This document shows positions 23,860 to 31,167 of a DNA stretch of 64,000 nucleotides, one piece after another (positions within the stretch are counted from its first letter, which is position 1; every line of letters starts with the position of its first letter). Origin of the DNA: Crocosphaera chwakensis CCY0110 (GTDB lineage Bacteria; Cyanobacteriota; Cyanobacteriia; Cyanobacteriales; Microcystaceae). The stretch spans positions 62,001-126,000 of the forward strand of contig NZ_AAXW01000012.1 of NCBI RefSeq assembly GCF_000169335.1. Reading direction: 5' to 3'. The notes under the pieces are model-generated. The model saw nothing but the letters and a program-made list of their open reading frames with translations. It was not told the origin of the DNA and ran no database searches. A program made the translations under genes and the position numbers.

Positions 23860-25386
23860 ATGAAACTGGCCTATTGGATGTATGCTGGCCCTGCACACAT
23901 TGGCACTCTACGCATTGCTAGTTCTTTTAAAAACGTTCATGCTATTATGCACGCACCCCTAGGGGATGATTATTTTAACGTCATGCGATCGATGTTAGAG
24001 AGAGAAAGAGACTTTACCCCTGTGACTGCCAGTATTGTTGATCGCAATGTTTTGGCCCGAGGTTCTCAAGAAAAGGTGGTTAATAATATTGTTCGCAAAG
24101 ATGGGGAAGAAAAGCCAGATTTAATCGTTTTAACCCCGACTTGTACCTCTAGCATTTTACAAGAAGATTTGGCCAATTTTGTCGAACGGGCCCAAATGGA
24201 TGCTCAAGGGGATGTTTTGTTAGCGGATGTCAACCATTATCGTTACAACGAGTTACAAGCTGCTGATAGAACCCTACACCAAATTGTTAAATATTACCTC
24301 GAAAAAGCCAAGAAAAAGAACGAATTATCCCAAGAAAAAACAGCCCATCCTTCGGTTAATATTATCGGCATTTCTACCCTAGGTTTTCATAACCAACATG
24401 ACTGTAGAGAGTTAAAACAGTTAATGAAAGATTTGGGAATTGAAGTTAATGAAGTGATTCCCGATGGTGCTTCGGTTCACAATTTAAAGAATTTACCGAA
24501 AGCATGGTTTAACTTAGTGCCTTATCGAGAATTAGGCATAGCAACGGCTCAATATTTAGAGGAAGAATTTAACCTTCCTTATGTCGATATTACCCCGATG
24601 GGAGTAGTAGAAACAGCCAGATGTATTCGCAAAATTCAACAGATAATTAATGAGCAAGGGACAAATGTAGATTATGAAGAATTCATCAACGAACAGACGT
24701 TGTATGTGTCCCAAGCGGCTTGGTTTTCTCGTTCCATTGACTGTCAAAATTTAACCGGTAAAAAAGCCGTTGTATTTGGGGATAATACCCATGCTGCTGC
24801 TATTACTAAAATATTAGCGAGAGAGATGGGAATTCATGTGGTTTTAGCCGGAACTTATTGTAAATATGATGCAGACTGGTTCAAAGAACAAGTGAGCGAA
24901 TATTGTGATGAAGTTTTAATTAGTGATGATAATGGTGCCATTGGAGATGCGATCGCTCGTATCGAACCTTCTGCTATTTTTGGCACACAAATGGAGCGTC
25001 ATGTCGGTAAAAGATTAGACATTCCTTGTGGTGTTATTGCTGCACCCATTCACATTCAAAACTTCCCTATTGGTTATAAACCTTTCTGTGGTTATGAAGG
25101 GACAAATCAGATTGCTGATTTAGTGTATAATTCCTTTACTTTGGGCATGGAAGATCATCTTTTAGAAATCTTTGGCGGTCACGATACCAAAGAAGTTATT
25201 ACCAAAGGAATTTCTGCTGATTCTGACTTAAACTGGAACAAAGAAGCACAAGCAGAATTGAATAAGGTTCCTGGTTTTGTTCGGGGTAAAGTAAAGCGAA
25301 ACACCGAAAAGTTTGCCCGTGAGCGTGGATTTTCGGAGATTAGTTTAGAAGTGATGTATGCAGCAAAAGAAGCTGTAGGTGCATAA
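23860..25386 (+). CDS. chlB: Light-independent protochlorophyllide reductase subunit B
   Basis: 508 aa. With ChlN it forms the NB protein that reduces protochlorophyllide in the dark, fed by the ChlL Fe protein; it is related to nitrogenase. Seen: KLAYWMYAGPAHIGTLRIAS, Asp36 in HAPLGDDYF (the unusual Asp ligand of the NB cluster), TPTCTSSIL with the cluster Cys, ISTLGFHNQHDCRELKQLM, VVFGDNTHAAAIT and a C-terminal DUF/PCP_red-like domain (VPGFVRGKVKRNTEKFARER). Good ribosome site (AGGAG) 7 bases before ATG. chlL and chlN are not adjacent, as in other unicellular cyanobacteria. A palindromic repeat follows the stop. Confidence 0.97.
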   Translation: MKLAYWMYAGPAHIGTLRIASSFKNVHAIMHAPLGDDYFNVMRSMLERERDFTPVTASIVDRNVLARGSQEKVVNNIVRKDGEEKPDLIVLTPTCTSSILQEDLANFVERAQMDAQGDVLLADVNHYRYNELQAADRTLHQIVKYYLEKAKKKNELSQEKTAHPSVNIIGISTLGFHNQHDCRELKQLMKDLGIEVNEVIPDGASVHNLKNLPKAWFNLVPYRELGIATAQYLEEEFNLPYVDITPMGVVETARCIRKIQQIINEQGTNVDYEEFINEQTLYVSQAAWFSRSIDCQNLTGKKAVVFGDNTHAAAITKILAREMGIHVVLAGTYCKYDADWFKEQVSEYCDEVLISDDNGAIGDAIARIEPSAIFGTQMERHVGKRLDIPCGVIAAPIHIQNFPIGYKPFCGYEGTNQIADLVYNSFTLGMEDHLLEIFGGHDTKEVITKGISADSDLNWNKEAQAELNKVPGFVRGKVKRNTEKFARERGFSEISLEVMYAAKEAVGA

Positions 25387-25391
25387 CTAAA

Positions 25392-25413
25392 GTAGGGTGG
25401 GCAATGCCCACCT
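25392..25413. repeat. Short palindromic repeat
   Basis: GTAGGGTGGGCAATGCCCAC then CT: nearly perfect 10-bp arms directly after chlB. Close copies lie at 29447-29468 and 37850-37874. It may double as a transcription terminator. Confidence 0.7.
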
Positions 25414-25439
25414 TTTAACAATATAATGACTATAAGCTT

Positions 25440-25775
25440 ATGAAAATGTCATCTAATTTAGTCATTGAAGATGCAAAGTTGACTAGATATTTACTCATTT
25501 ATCAACGAAAAGATGATAAATCAAAATATTTAGCACAATATGGCTATACGTTAGATAATTGGCAAGTGCTTAAACTGGATATAATTAAAGCAGTCCAAGG
25601 TCAAGAAATTGATGAAATTACTCAGACAGACTGGGGACAAAGATTTAAGGTAAAAAGTCAGTGGACTGGTGTTAATGGAAAATTAATTAAAGTCATTACT
25701 ATTTGGCAGCAAAGTGAAGGAGAAGATACAATAAAATTGATTACTTTATATCCTGACAAATCAGAGGAAAACTAA
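25440..25775 (+). CDS. DUF6883-like small protein
   Basis: 111 aa, soluble. Reads LVIEDAKLTRYLLIYQRKDD, SKYLAQYGYTLDNWQVLKLD and TDWGQRFKVKSQWTGVNGKL, then KVITIWQ. The arrangement KL-x-xYLL...K-x-xxL-x-x-GY, then G-x-x-x-KV-x-x-x-L-x-G-NGK, fits DUF6883, a small domain often found in toxin-like settings. The next gene begins 2 bases after its stop, and DUF4926 genes are frequent partners. A TA or immunity-type pair is therefore an inference. Start ATG 25440 (MKMSS); a second ATG lies two codons later. Confidence 0.6.
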   Translation: MKMSSNLVIEDAKLTRYLLIYQRKDDKSKYLAQYGYTLDNWQVLKLDIIKAVQGQEIDEITQTDWGQRFKVKSQWTGVNGKLIKVITIWQQSEGEDTIKLITLYPDKSEEN

Positions 25776-25777
25776 TC

Positions 25778-26032
25778 GTGACAAATATTCAATTGTTTCA
25801 ATGGGTAGAATTAAAATATGATGTTCCTAACAGCCTAGTAAAAAAAGGGGATAAAGGAGTCGTTTTAGACTATTTAAAACCTACAAAAAAACAATCAGAG
25901 CCTGGTTATAATTTAGAAGTTTTTAGAGATGGAGAAACTTTAGATATTGTTTCTGTTCCTATATCTTGGGTAATACCCTTACCTGAAATATGGGGAGAAA
26001 CTGAACTAATAAAATTAAACGAGGTGACTTAA
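25778..26032 (+). CDS. DUF4926 protein
   Basis: 84 aa starting at GTG 25778, only 2 bases after the previous stop. It reads LFQWVELKYDVPNSLVKKGD, KGVVLDYLKP, GYNLEVFRDGETLDIVSVPI. The V-L-x-x-D-P...K-G-x-x-G-x-V-V pattern with a later GYxLEVF is typical of DUF4926, small SH3-like proteins usually next to DUF6883 or other small genes. It is the likely partner (antitoxin or immunity type) of the upstream gene; this is not proven. Confidence 0.65.
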   Translation: MTNIQLFQWVELKYDVPNSLVKKGDKGVVLDYLKPTKKQSEPGYNLEVFRDGETLDIVSVPISWVIPLPEIWGETELIKLNEVT

Positions 26033-26033
26033 T

Positions 26034-26240
26034 ATGGACAACTTAAAAATTTATCATGATCACGAAGCAAAAACTTTAACCATTTGGTTTGATGATCCAA
26101 AAAAAGAATTTTTAGTTGATGAAGTAGAAGAAGACTTATCTTTAATTAAAGATCAACAAGTAAATATTATTGGAATTGAAAGATTAAATTATTTAGGAAC
26201 TAAACTAGATGCTTCAAAAGTCAAATTTGTTGATTTTTAA
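26034..26240 (+). CDS. DUF2283 protein, copy 1
   Basis: 68 aa: MDNLKIYHDHEAKTLTIWFD, DPKKEFLVDEVEEDLSLIKD, IIGIERLNYLGTKLD. DUF2283 proteins (about 60-70 aa, starting with Y-x-x-x-x-x-L-x-I) often accompany DUF4258 or other small toxins. Its ATG comes 1 base after the DUF4926 stop, so three small genes form one tight operon. A nearly identical copy lies at 27917. Compared with copy 2 it has QQVN in place of QEGH in the middle, so it may be the less conserved one. Confidence 0.75.
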   Translation: MDNLKIYHDHEAKTLTIWFDDPKKEFLVDEVEEDLSLIKDQQVNIIGIERLNYLGTKLDASKVKFVDF

Positions 26241-26345
26241 CTCTACCTTATTATCATGAAAAACTATAGAGTGGATAATATCTACATTTTTAAGTTAGTA
26301 TATATGCTGGAGGTAGAAATTATATTGATACAATAAAAATCAAGT

Positions 26346-27524
26346 ATGGTATATCAATGGACTCAATCAGAAAAAGATAGAATTGTTGAAAACATTTTAG
26401 AAATTGCTGCACAAACTCATAAAAAACCTAATCCAACAGGGCGAAATATTAACATTTCAATTACTTATGAAAATCAAGGTAAGATAAGTCATAAAATTGA
26501 GTTTAATTTATCTAATAAATATTTAGATAAATATGAAAACTTCAAGAAAAAAATAATGTTAAAGGGAAAGTGGTTTGATAAATTTACTGAATCAAGTATT
26601 TCGAGTAGGTTAGATAACTTATTAATAGATGCAGTCCAATATCAAGATTCTAATCGTCTTTTACTTTTACTGAATAAAATTATTGATTATTTTGACAATT
26701 ATCATGAGAAAGTTACTGTTTATCTCCCTATCGATGGTATGATTTTTGAGGAAGATTATCTTGAAATAGGTGATATTGTTTTAAAACAAGAACGAGTGAA
26801 AGAAGAGGAAAATTTTAGAAAACAACTCTTTGCTGAATACACAACTATAGCAGAAGAAAAAAGAGCTATAGAAAGAGCAGAAGAAGAAACACGCAGAATT
26901 ATTGACATATTACGTTATGCTAATGCTCCTAGTAAAACAGTTATTGGTATCAGAGGAGATATTAATCCAATTCATTACACTGTTCCTATCATATCAAGAG
27001 GAGAATTAATTTATATGAAAATCAATCAAGGTGTTAGTGAAAATACAACTCATTTTATTGAGTCAATGAAAGACAAAGGACTTTTTGAATTAGCAAAACT
27101 CTTAAAAAAAGATTATTCTGAACTATCAGAATTTGAACGAACAATATTTAGAGGTATTCATTGGATATCACTTTCTCAGATACAAAGAGAACCCGAAAAT
27201 GAATTACTCAATTTAATTACTTGCTTAGAAACTTTTCTAACTGCAGAATATGGAAATCCTATTACAAATACAATAGCTGAAGGAGTAGCTATTATCTTAG
27301 AAAGCGAATTGGAAAAACGTAAAATCATAAAACAGAGTATTAAAGAATTTTATAAAAATCGTAGTAAAATTTCTCATGGTGGAAATAAAGCAATTTTAAC
27401 ATCAGATTTAGATAAATTACGAAAATTAGTTATTGAATTTACTCAAAAAATGATTGATTTAAGAAGAGAATTTCAGGATCGAAAATCTTTGCTTCAATGG
27501 ATTGAAGATCAAAAGTTAGGATAA
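26346..27524 (+). CDS. HEPN-like (Apea-type) protein
   Basis: 392 aa, no signal or membrane segment, charged. The N-terminal two thirds has no recognised domain. It includes a Glu-rich helical part (about 155-190, EEKRAIERAEEETRRIIDIL) followed by a beta-like stretch. The C-terminus contains ISLSQIQREPENELLNLITC, LETFLTAEYG and FYKNRSKISHGGN (Arg 339, His 344), a Rx4H motif as in Apea-like HEPN domains, RNases often found in defence and TA loci. It lies 105 bases after a DUF2283 gene and is followed by TA fragments. An RNase role is inferred from the short motif. Confidence 0.55.
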   Translation: MVYQWTQSEKDRIVENILEIAAQTHKKPNPTGRNINISITYENQGKISHKIEFNLSNKYLDKYENFKKKIMLKGKWFDKFTESSISSRLDNLLIDAVQYQDSNRLLLLLNKIIDYFDNYHEKVTVYLPIDGMIFEEDYLEIGDIVLKQERVKEEENFRKQLFAEYTTIAEEKRAIERAEEETRRIIDILRYANAPSKTVIGIRGDINPIHYTVPIISRGELIYMKINQGVSENTTHFIESMKDKGLFELAKLLKKDYSELSEFERTIFRGIHWISLSQIQREPENELLNLITCLETFLTAEYGNPITNTIAEGVAIILESELEKRKIIKQSIKEFYKNRSKISHGGNKAILTSDLDKLRKLVIEFTQKMIDLRREFQDRKSLLQWIEDQKLG

Positions 27525-27529
27525 TAGAT

Positions 27530-27606
27530 ATGTTAATTTGAATTGTTGAAGTAAGTGTTTCTATTTCTGCTGTAGCATCCAAAGTAAATTCAATGGAGTA
27601 ACTCAT
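27530..27606 (-). pseudogene. RelE/ParE-like toxin, N-terminal fragment
   Basis: From ATG 27606 (sharing one base with the upstream stop) the frame reads MSYSIEFTLDATAEIETLTS then TIQ, like the first strand and helix of RelE/ParE toxins. It then runs into the antisense of the HEPN-like gene's 3' end. About 25 of ~85 residues remain. The toxin is lost. Confidence 0.5.
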
Positions 27607-27821
27607 TACCAGTTTAATCCTAGTTTTTTCGCCACTTCTTCGGCTGAAATTCCTTTTTCTCCTTTTTCAGTACGTTTTAGAGAATTAAAAACTTGTTCTT
27701 TTGCTTCTGGTTTAAGTTCTTGATTGCCGTCTGGATCAAACAGAATAGAATTGATAGTTTCTTCAACAGTTTCTTGAATTAACTGTTTAAGTTCTTCTAC
27801 AGTTAGCTCTTTAGCTTGCAT
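27606..27821 (-). CDS. Orphan antitoxin-like protein
   Basis: 71 aa, acidic and helical: LTVEELKQLIQETVEETINS and then GISAEEVAKKLGLNW. This pattern (KELTVEELKxLIxETVxE) is that of small antitoxins paired with RelE-like toxins in cyanobacteria. The stop overlaps the toxin start as TAATG, but the toxin gene is only a stub. Intact itself; start ATG 27821. Confidence 0.6.
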   Translation of the reverse strand: MQAKELTVEELKQLIQETVEETINSILFDPDGNQELKPEAKEQVFNSLKRTEKGEKGISAEEVAKKLGLNW

Positions 27822-27916
27822 GATTTTTTTGAAAAATTAAGTATTAACAACTTTCTATTTTAGCAGAATATTATTAAAACGTATCGAACTAACCAAATTA
27901 AACAATCTGACTTAAT

Positions 27917-28123
27917 ATGGACAACTTAAAAATTTATCATGATCAGCAAGCAAAAACTTTAACCATTTGGTTTGATGATCCACAAAAAGAATTTTTAGTT
28001 GATGAAGTAGAAGAAGATTTATCTTTAATTAAAGATCAAGAGGGACATATTATTGGAATTGAAAGATTAAACTATTTAGGAACTAAACTAGATGCTTCAA
28101 AAGTTGAATTTGTTGATTTTTAA
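27917..28123 (+). CDS. DUF2283 protein, copy 2
   Basis: 68 aa, differing from copy 1 (26034) at only about six positions; the DNA is almost identical from CTTAATATGGAC through the stop and a few bases beyond (TTGATTTTTAACTCTAC). This copy has no DUF4926 or toxin gene beside it, so it looks like a segmental duplication that moved only the DUF2283 gene with about 8 bases of leader. It reads QEGHIIGIERLNYLGTKLD, the more family-typical version. Confidence 0.7.
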   Translation: MDNLKIYHDQQAKTLTIWFDDPQKEFLVDEVEEDLSLIKDQEGHIIGIERLNYLGTKLDASKVEFVDF

Positions 28124-28387
28124 CTCTACTTTAAATCATGAGGTGGGCTTACAACTACAGTGCGATCGCTAATTTTAATACAATCAACTAATAAAAAGTA
28201 TAAATATATTTACATTAGCTTTTGATAAAATAACGACAAAAACGGAAAGTGATACAATGGAAAAAATAGGTAATATTAAAAATGGTAGCATTGATACTAG
28301 GAAAGTAATCAATCTAGGAATTAACAGAGGTAGGATATAAATAAAACTTTTTTTTGATGTTTTAGAATCTGACACAATTATCTTGAT
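28124..28387. other. 264-base spacer in the accessory island
   Basis: Contains a HIP1 site (GCGATCGC near 28162). It has a 63-codon hydrophobic minus-strand frame (28184-28375) starting at GTG with no ribosome site, and a 27-codon plus-strand frame (28257) with GGAAAG ahead of it. Neither is convincing. Confidence 0.4.
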
Positions 28388-28756
28388 TTATAGAATTATA
28401 TGACTAAGTAAGTCTTGATCTCCCGTAATAATAAATTTTGCTTTTCCATCTACAGCTAAAGCAAGAATTTTGTTGTCTTTCGGATCACGACAAATTTTGA
28501 TAATTTCTCTAACTTCTACAAATTTAACTGTTTTGAGAAAGTTACTAAGAAAAAACCTTCGTTCAAATTGAGTTACATATTTATCAAATTTAGTTCTAAA
28601 TAAAACATCTTCTAATTCTAGTAAAACCGAGGAAGATATTAATACTTTCCCTATATTTTGAGCTTTATTCAAAGCTTGACGTGCTTTGCTATTTTTGAAC
28701 AAAACAGCACTAATTAAAACATTAGTATCAATAACAAAGTACTGTTTAGGATTCAT
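28388..28756 (-). CDS. PIN-domain toxin (TIGR00305-like), slightly short
   Basis: 122 aa. Family of putative PIN RNases with an early DTNVLISA motif (FVIDTNVLISAVLF), LELEDVLFRTKF, CRDPKDNKILALAVDGKAKF and IITGDQDLL. All acidic residues expected for the metal site are present. The usual C-terminal strand (DLLxLxPFxxIxIxxPxxFL) is missing: the protein ends DLLSHIIL. So it is truncated by roughly 15-20 residues and may be weak or dead. It overlaps its antitoxin by 11 bases. Confidence 0.75.
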   Translation of the reverse strand: MNPKQYFVIDTNVLISAVLFKNSKARQALNKAQNIGKVLISSSVLLELEDVLFRTKFDKYVTQFERRFFLSNFLKTVKFVEVREIIKICRDPKDNKILALAVDGKAKFIITGDQDLLSHIIL

Positions 28757-28970
28757 TAATAATTGATTCTAAAATTTCTGGGGTTAAACCTCTAGATATT
28801 GCTCTATCACTTATCTCGTCCATGATTTTTCTTAAGAATTCAAGATCATTTTCATCTTTTCTTTTTAGTAAAAGAGTAACAATGTATTGAATTTGTTTTT
28901 TTTCTTCTGGAGAAGCAGTTTGATAAGCTTCTGCAATTTCAGAAGGAACTTCAAGGGTAATTATAGTCAT
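28746..28970 (-). CDS. Antitoxin partner of the PIN toxin
   Basis: 74 aa: MTIITLEVPSEIAEAYQTAS, PEEKKQIQYIVTLLLKRKDE, ending GLTPEILESIINES. The EVPSEIAEAY...SPEEKxxI N-terminus is common in cyanobacterial antitoxins of the ribbon-helix-helix or related type. The C-terminal LTPEILESIL is the part that often binds the PIN toxin. Coupled to the toxin by an 11-base overlap. Confidence 0.7.
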   Translation of the reverse strand: MTIITLEVPSEIAEAYQTASPEEKKQIQYIVTLLLKRKDENDLEFLRKIMDEISDRAISRGLTPEILESIINES

Positions 28971-29012
28971 ATTTATTACTTAATTATTTTTAATTATTAT
29001 AACATAATCAAC

Positions 29013-29184
29013 TAAATGCCATAAAAATCTTCATCTAATATCTGTTCAATGGTAAAAGGACAGCTTTCAGGATACTCATGTTCTTGAGGAATACGAACCC
29101 CAAACTTCGCCAATTTTCCCTCTTTAAACGATTCAGATAGCAACCTGCTTTGCGTGATTTTTTTTCTAATACTTTACGTTTCAT
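29013..29184 (-). pseudogene. HicA N-terminus joined to DUF29 C-terminus
   Basis: From ATG 29184 the frame begins MKRKVLEKKSRKAGCYL, the start of a HicA-type toxin (KKLxxAGCxL). In another frame the remaining bases read LLSESFKEGKLAKFGVRIPQ and EYPESCPFTIEQILDEDFYG, ending at TAG 29013. The CPFTIEQILDEDFY end is that of DUF29 proteins. So a HicA gene was cut after ~17 codons and fused to the tail of an unrelated DUF29 gene. The junction is near 29130. Neither part can be functional. Confidence 0.5.
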
Positions 29185-29399
29185 GGAATAGAAATTGTTT
29201 CTTTAATCGCATTTTTTGGAAGTCCTCGATCAATATCAGCTAAACGATCCTCAAAAATTAATTGAATAGCACTTTTTAAACTTTTTTTGGCTTCTTCGAT
29301 AGTTTCCCCTTGACCATTAGCACCAGGAATTTCACGACAAATAGCCCAATATCTGCCTTCTTCTGCTGCTTCAATAATGGCTGTCAATTCGCCTTTCAT
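29181..29399 (-). CDS. hicB: HicB-type antitoxin
   Basis: 72 aa from ATG 29399: MKGELTAIIEAAEEGRYWAI, CREIPGANGQGETIEEAKKS, LKSAIQLIFEDRLADIDRGL. This is the partial RNase-H-like HicB fold (GYWAxxPELPGAxGQGETxEEA). An open frame extends further upstream but runs through a palindromic repeat, so ATG 29399 is the natural start. It overlaps the degenerate hicA start by 4 bases (ATGA), the classical coupling. Orphan antitoxin now. Confidence 0.75.
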   Translation of the reverse strand: MKGELTAIIEAAEEGRYWAICREIPGANGQGETIEEAKKSLKSAIQLIFEDRLADIDRGLPKNAIKETISIP

Positions 29400-29446
29400 A
29401 ATTGTTTTGTAGATAATTTGTTTAATTATAATAACCAAAAAAAATA

Positions 29447-29468
29447 AGGTGGGCATTGCCCACCCTAC
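29447..29468. repeat. Short palindromic repeat
   Basis: AGGTGGGCATTGCCCACCCT then AC. Perfect GGTGGGCA/TGCCCACC arms, placed exactly between hupL's stop (29474) and the hicB locus. It may end hup transcription. Confidence 0.7.
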
Positions 29469-29473
29469 CAATA

Positions 29474-31069
29474 TTAATTAGTACGGAACCTAGCTAATTC
29501 TTTGCCGGTCTTAGCATCATGAGCATGAACCGTACAAACCAAACAAGAATCAAACGATCGCGCTACATGGCCCACTTCTACGGGGTTGGTGCTATCTTCG
29601 ATGGGAATACCCACTAACGCCTCTTCAATAGGTCCTCTGGTATGATTTCCATCTCTGGGTCCCACGTTCCAGGTGGTGGGTGCAATCACTTGATAATTCT
29701 TGATTTTACCCTTTTCTACTTCAACCCAGTGACATAAAGCCCCACGACTGGCTTCAGTCCCACCCCAACCGCGGCCATCTTTTTCGGTGGGTTTAATGTA
29801 CCAGGGATCGTTTAATTTAAACTCACGCAGACATCTTTCAACTTCCCGATACAGTTTCACTGATTCGTGCATCCGTGCAAACTCACGGAGATGGATGCTA
29901 GCTCCACCCATTTTCTTGAACATATCCAAGATTAAACCATCATAGTGTTGCCAACTTTCTCCATGTTTGCCACCAGCAACTAACTGACGGGCCAAAGAAC
30001 CCACTTCCATGCGGCCTAAGTCCTTATGACTTACTGCAGTGGACCAGGAATATTTACCGTCGTAGTCGTTAGTATTAAGATGTTTAGGTTGAGTGGTGCG
30101 ATCAAACGGATGAACGTCTGCGGTTCCTTCTTCGTACCAAGCGTGGCTGGTATTTTCCCGTGCAAAGGTATGGTCTACCATGTGGTGCATATCGGTGAAG
30201 CTGTCGTAAACTCCACCTTTCATGATCACTGCGGCGTTACGGCCTTCTACAGTAGGACGTTGATACTTGTCTTCGTGAGGGAGATAACCCCAAGTTAAAT
30301 AACGGCCAGGACCACCACCATACTTATCTAAACCTATATCTAACCCCATACGCCAATAGAAACCGAGATCGGAGTTTGCATGGTTGGGACTCTCATCTAA
30401 CCATTCTAAAAAGTCTTCGTAGGTTTGGATCTCTTCGTATCTCTCTAAGGAACATCCCAACCAAACTGGTTCTAACCAGTTAGTTCGGAAATATTCCATA
30501 ATACCCCAGCCTCTAGTAATATCGGTTAGAGTGGGCGCACACATGACACCACCAGGAACCATATAACTAGAATGAGGCCATTGTCCCCCAAATAAAGCGT
30601 AAAGTTCTACGGGTTTAGCTGAGGTGGTAATAGCTAATTCGTAAGAAGTCCCAGTAAACGCACTAAACCGCTTACAAGCTTCTTCGTAGAAAGGGCTATT
30701 TTTATACTTTTTATTGGTTAAGTCGATCGCATATAAAGCATAAAAATGTCTGGGGTGACTTTGGATGGTTTCGACTAATTGGCCTAAGTTTCGTGCTAGG
30801 ATGGCGTTACGAGGCACTTCTGTTCCCCAAGCAGTGTCTAACGCCCAAGACGCACAAGTTAGATGAGATGCGCCACAAATACCACAGATACGGGGAGTTA
30901 CGATAAGGCCAGCTTGGGGATCTTTTCCTTTTAAAATAACTTCAAAACCCCGAAATAATTCGGCTTTGGTCCAAGCATTAACGACCTGGCCATCTTCAAT
31001 ATCTACTCTAACGTCTAAGTCCCCTTCGACTCTCCCCACTGGGGATATTTCTAATTTTTGTACTGCCAT
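29474..31069 (-). CDS. hupL: Uptake [NiFe]-hydrogenase large subunit
   Basis: 531 aa. It holds the NiFe centre that oxidises H2 released by nitrogenase. The four nickel-ligating cysteines are in TPRICGICGASH (N-terminal L1 motif) and DSCLVCTVHAH (C-terminal L2 motif). The 14-residue tail after the final His (DAKTGKELARFRTN) is the peptide removed by the maturation protease HupW. The reading frame is continuous; the excision element that splits hupL in some heterocystous strains is absent. It lies 98 bases after hupS, with a hairpin between them. Start ATG 31069. Confidence 0.97.
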   Translation of the reverse strand: MAVQKLEISPVGRVEGDLDVRVDIEDGQVVNAWTKAELFRGFEVILKGKDPQAGLIVTPRICGICGASHLTCASWALDTAWGTEVPRNAILARNLGQLVETIQSHPRHFYALYAIDLTNKKYKNSPFYEEACKRFSAFTGTSYELAITTSAKPVELYALFGGQWPHSSYMVPGGVMCAPTLTDITRGWGIMEYFRTNWLEPVWLGCSLERYEEIQTYEDFLEWLDESPNHANSDLGFYWRMGLDIGLDKYGGGPGRYLTWGYLPHEDKYQRPTVEGRNAAVIMKGGVYDSFTDMHHMVDHTFARENTSHAWYEEGTADVHPFDRTTQPKHLNTNDYDGKYSWSTAVSHKDLGRMEVGSLARQLVAGGKHGESWQHYDGLILDMFKKMGGASIHLREFARMHESVKLYREVERCLREFKLNDPWYIKPTEKDGRGWGGTEASRGALCHWVEVEKGKIKNYQVIAPTTWNVGPRDGNHTRGPIEEALVGIPIEDSTNPVEVGHVARSFDSCLVCTVHAHDAKTGKELARFRTN

Positions 31070-31106
31070 AATGTTACTCTCAAGAATGGTAAATATTTTA
31101 GTTATC

Positions 31107-31158
31107 AGTGACCAGTTATCAGTTAAATAAATTTATGGGTCACTGTTCACTGGTCACT
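31107..31158 (-). other. hupS-hupL intergenic hairpin
   Basis: AGTGACCAGT (31107-31116) and ACTGGTCACT (31149-31158) form a perfect 10-bp stem with a 32-base loop. It fills the middle of the 98-base gap between hupS and hupL, and the arms are embedded in ATCAGTTA/CACTGTTCAC-type short repeats. Hairpins in the hupS-hupL spacer are known in other cyanobacteria, where they have been proposed to stabilise the bicistronic mRNA. Confidence 0.65.
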
Positions 31159-31167
31159 GTTTAGTGT

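Noticed and set aside
28184..28375. 63-codon hydrophobic frame on the minus strand
   Set aside because: Starts with GTG and has no Shine-Dalgarno. Hydrophobic frames arise easily in AT-rich DNA antisense to A-rich sequence.
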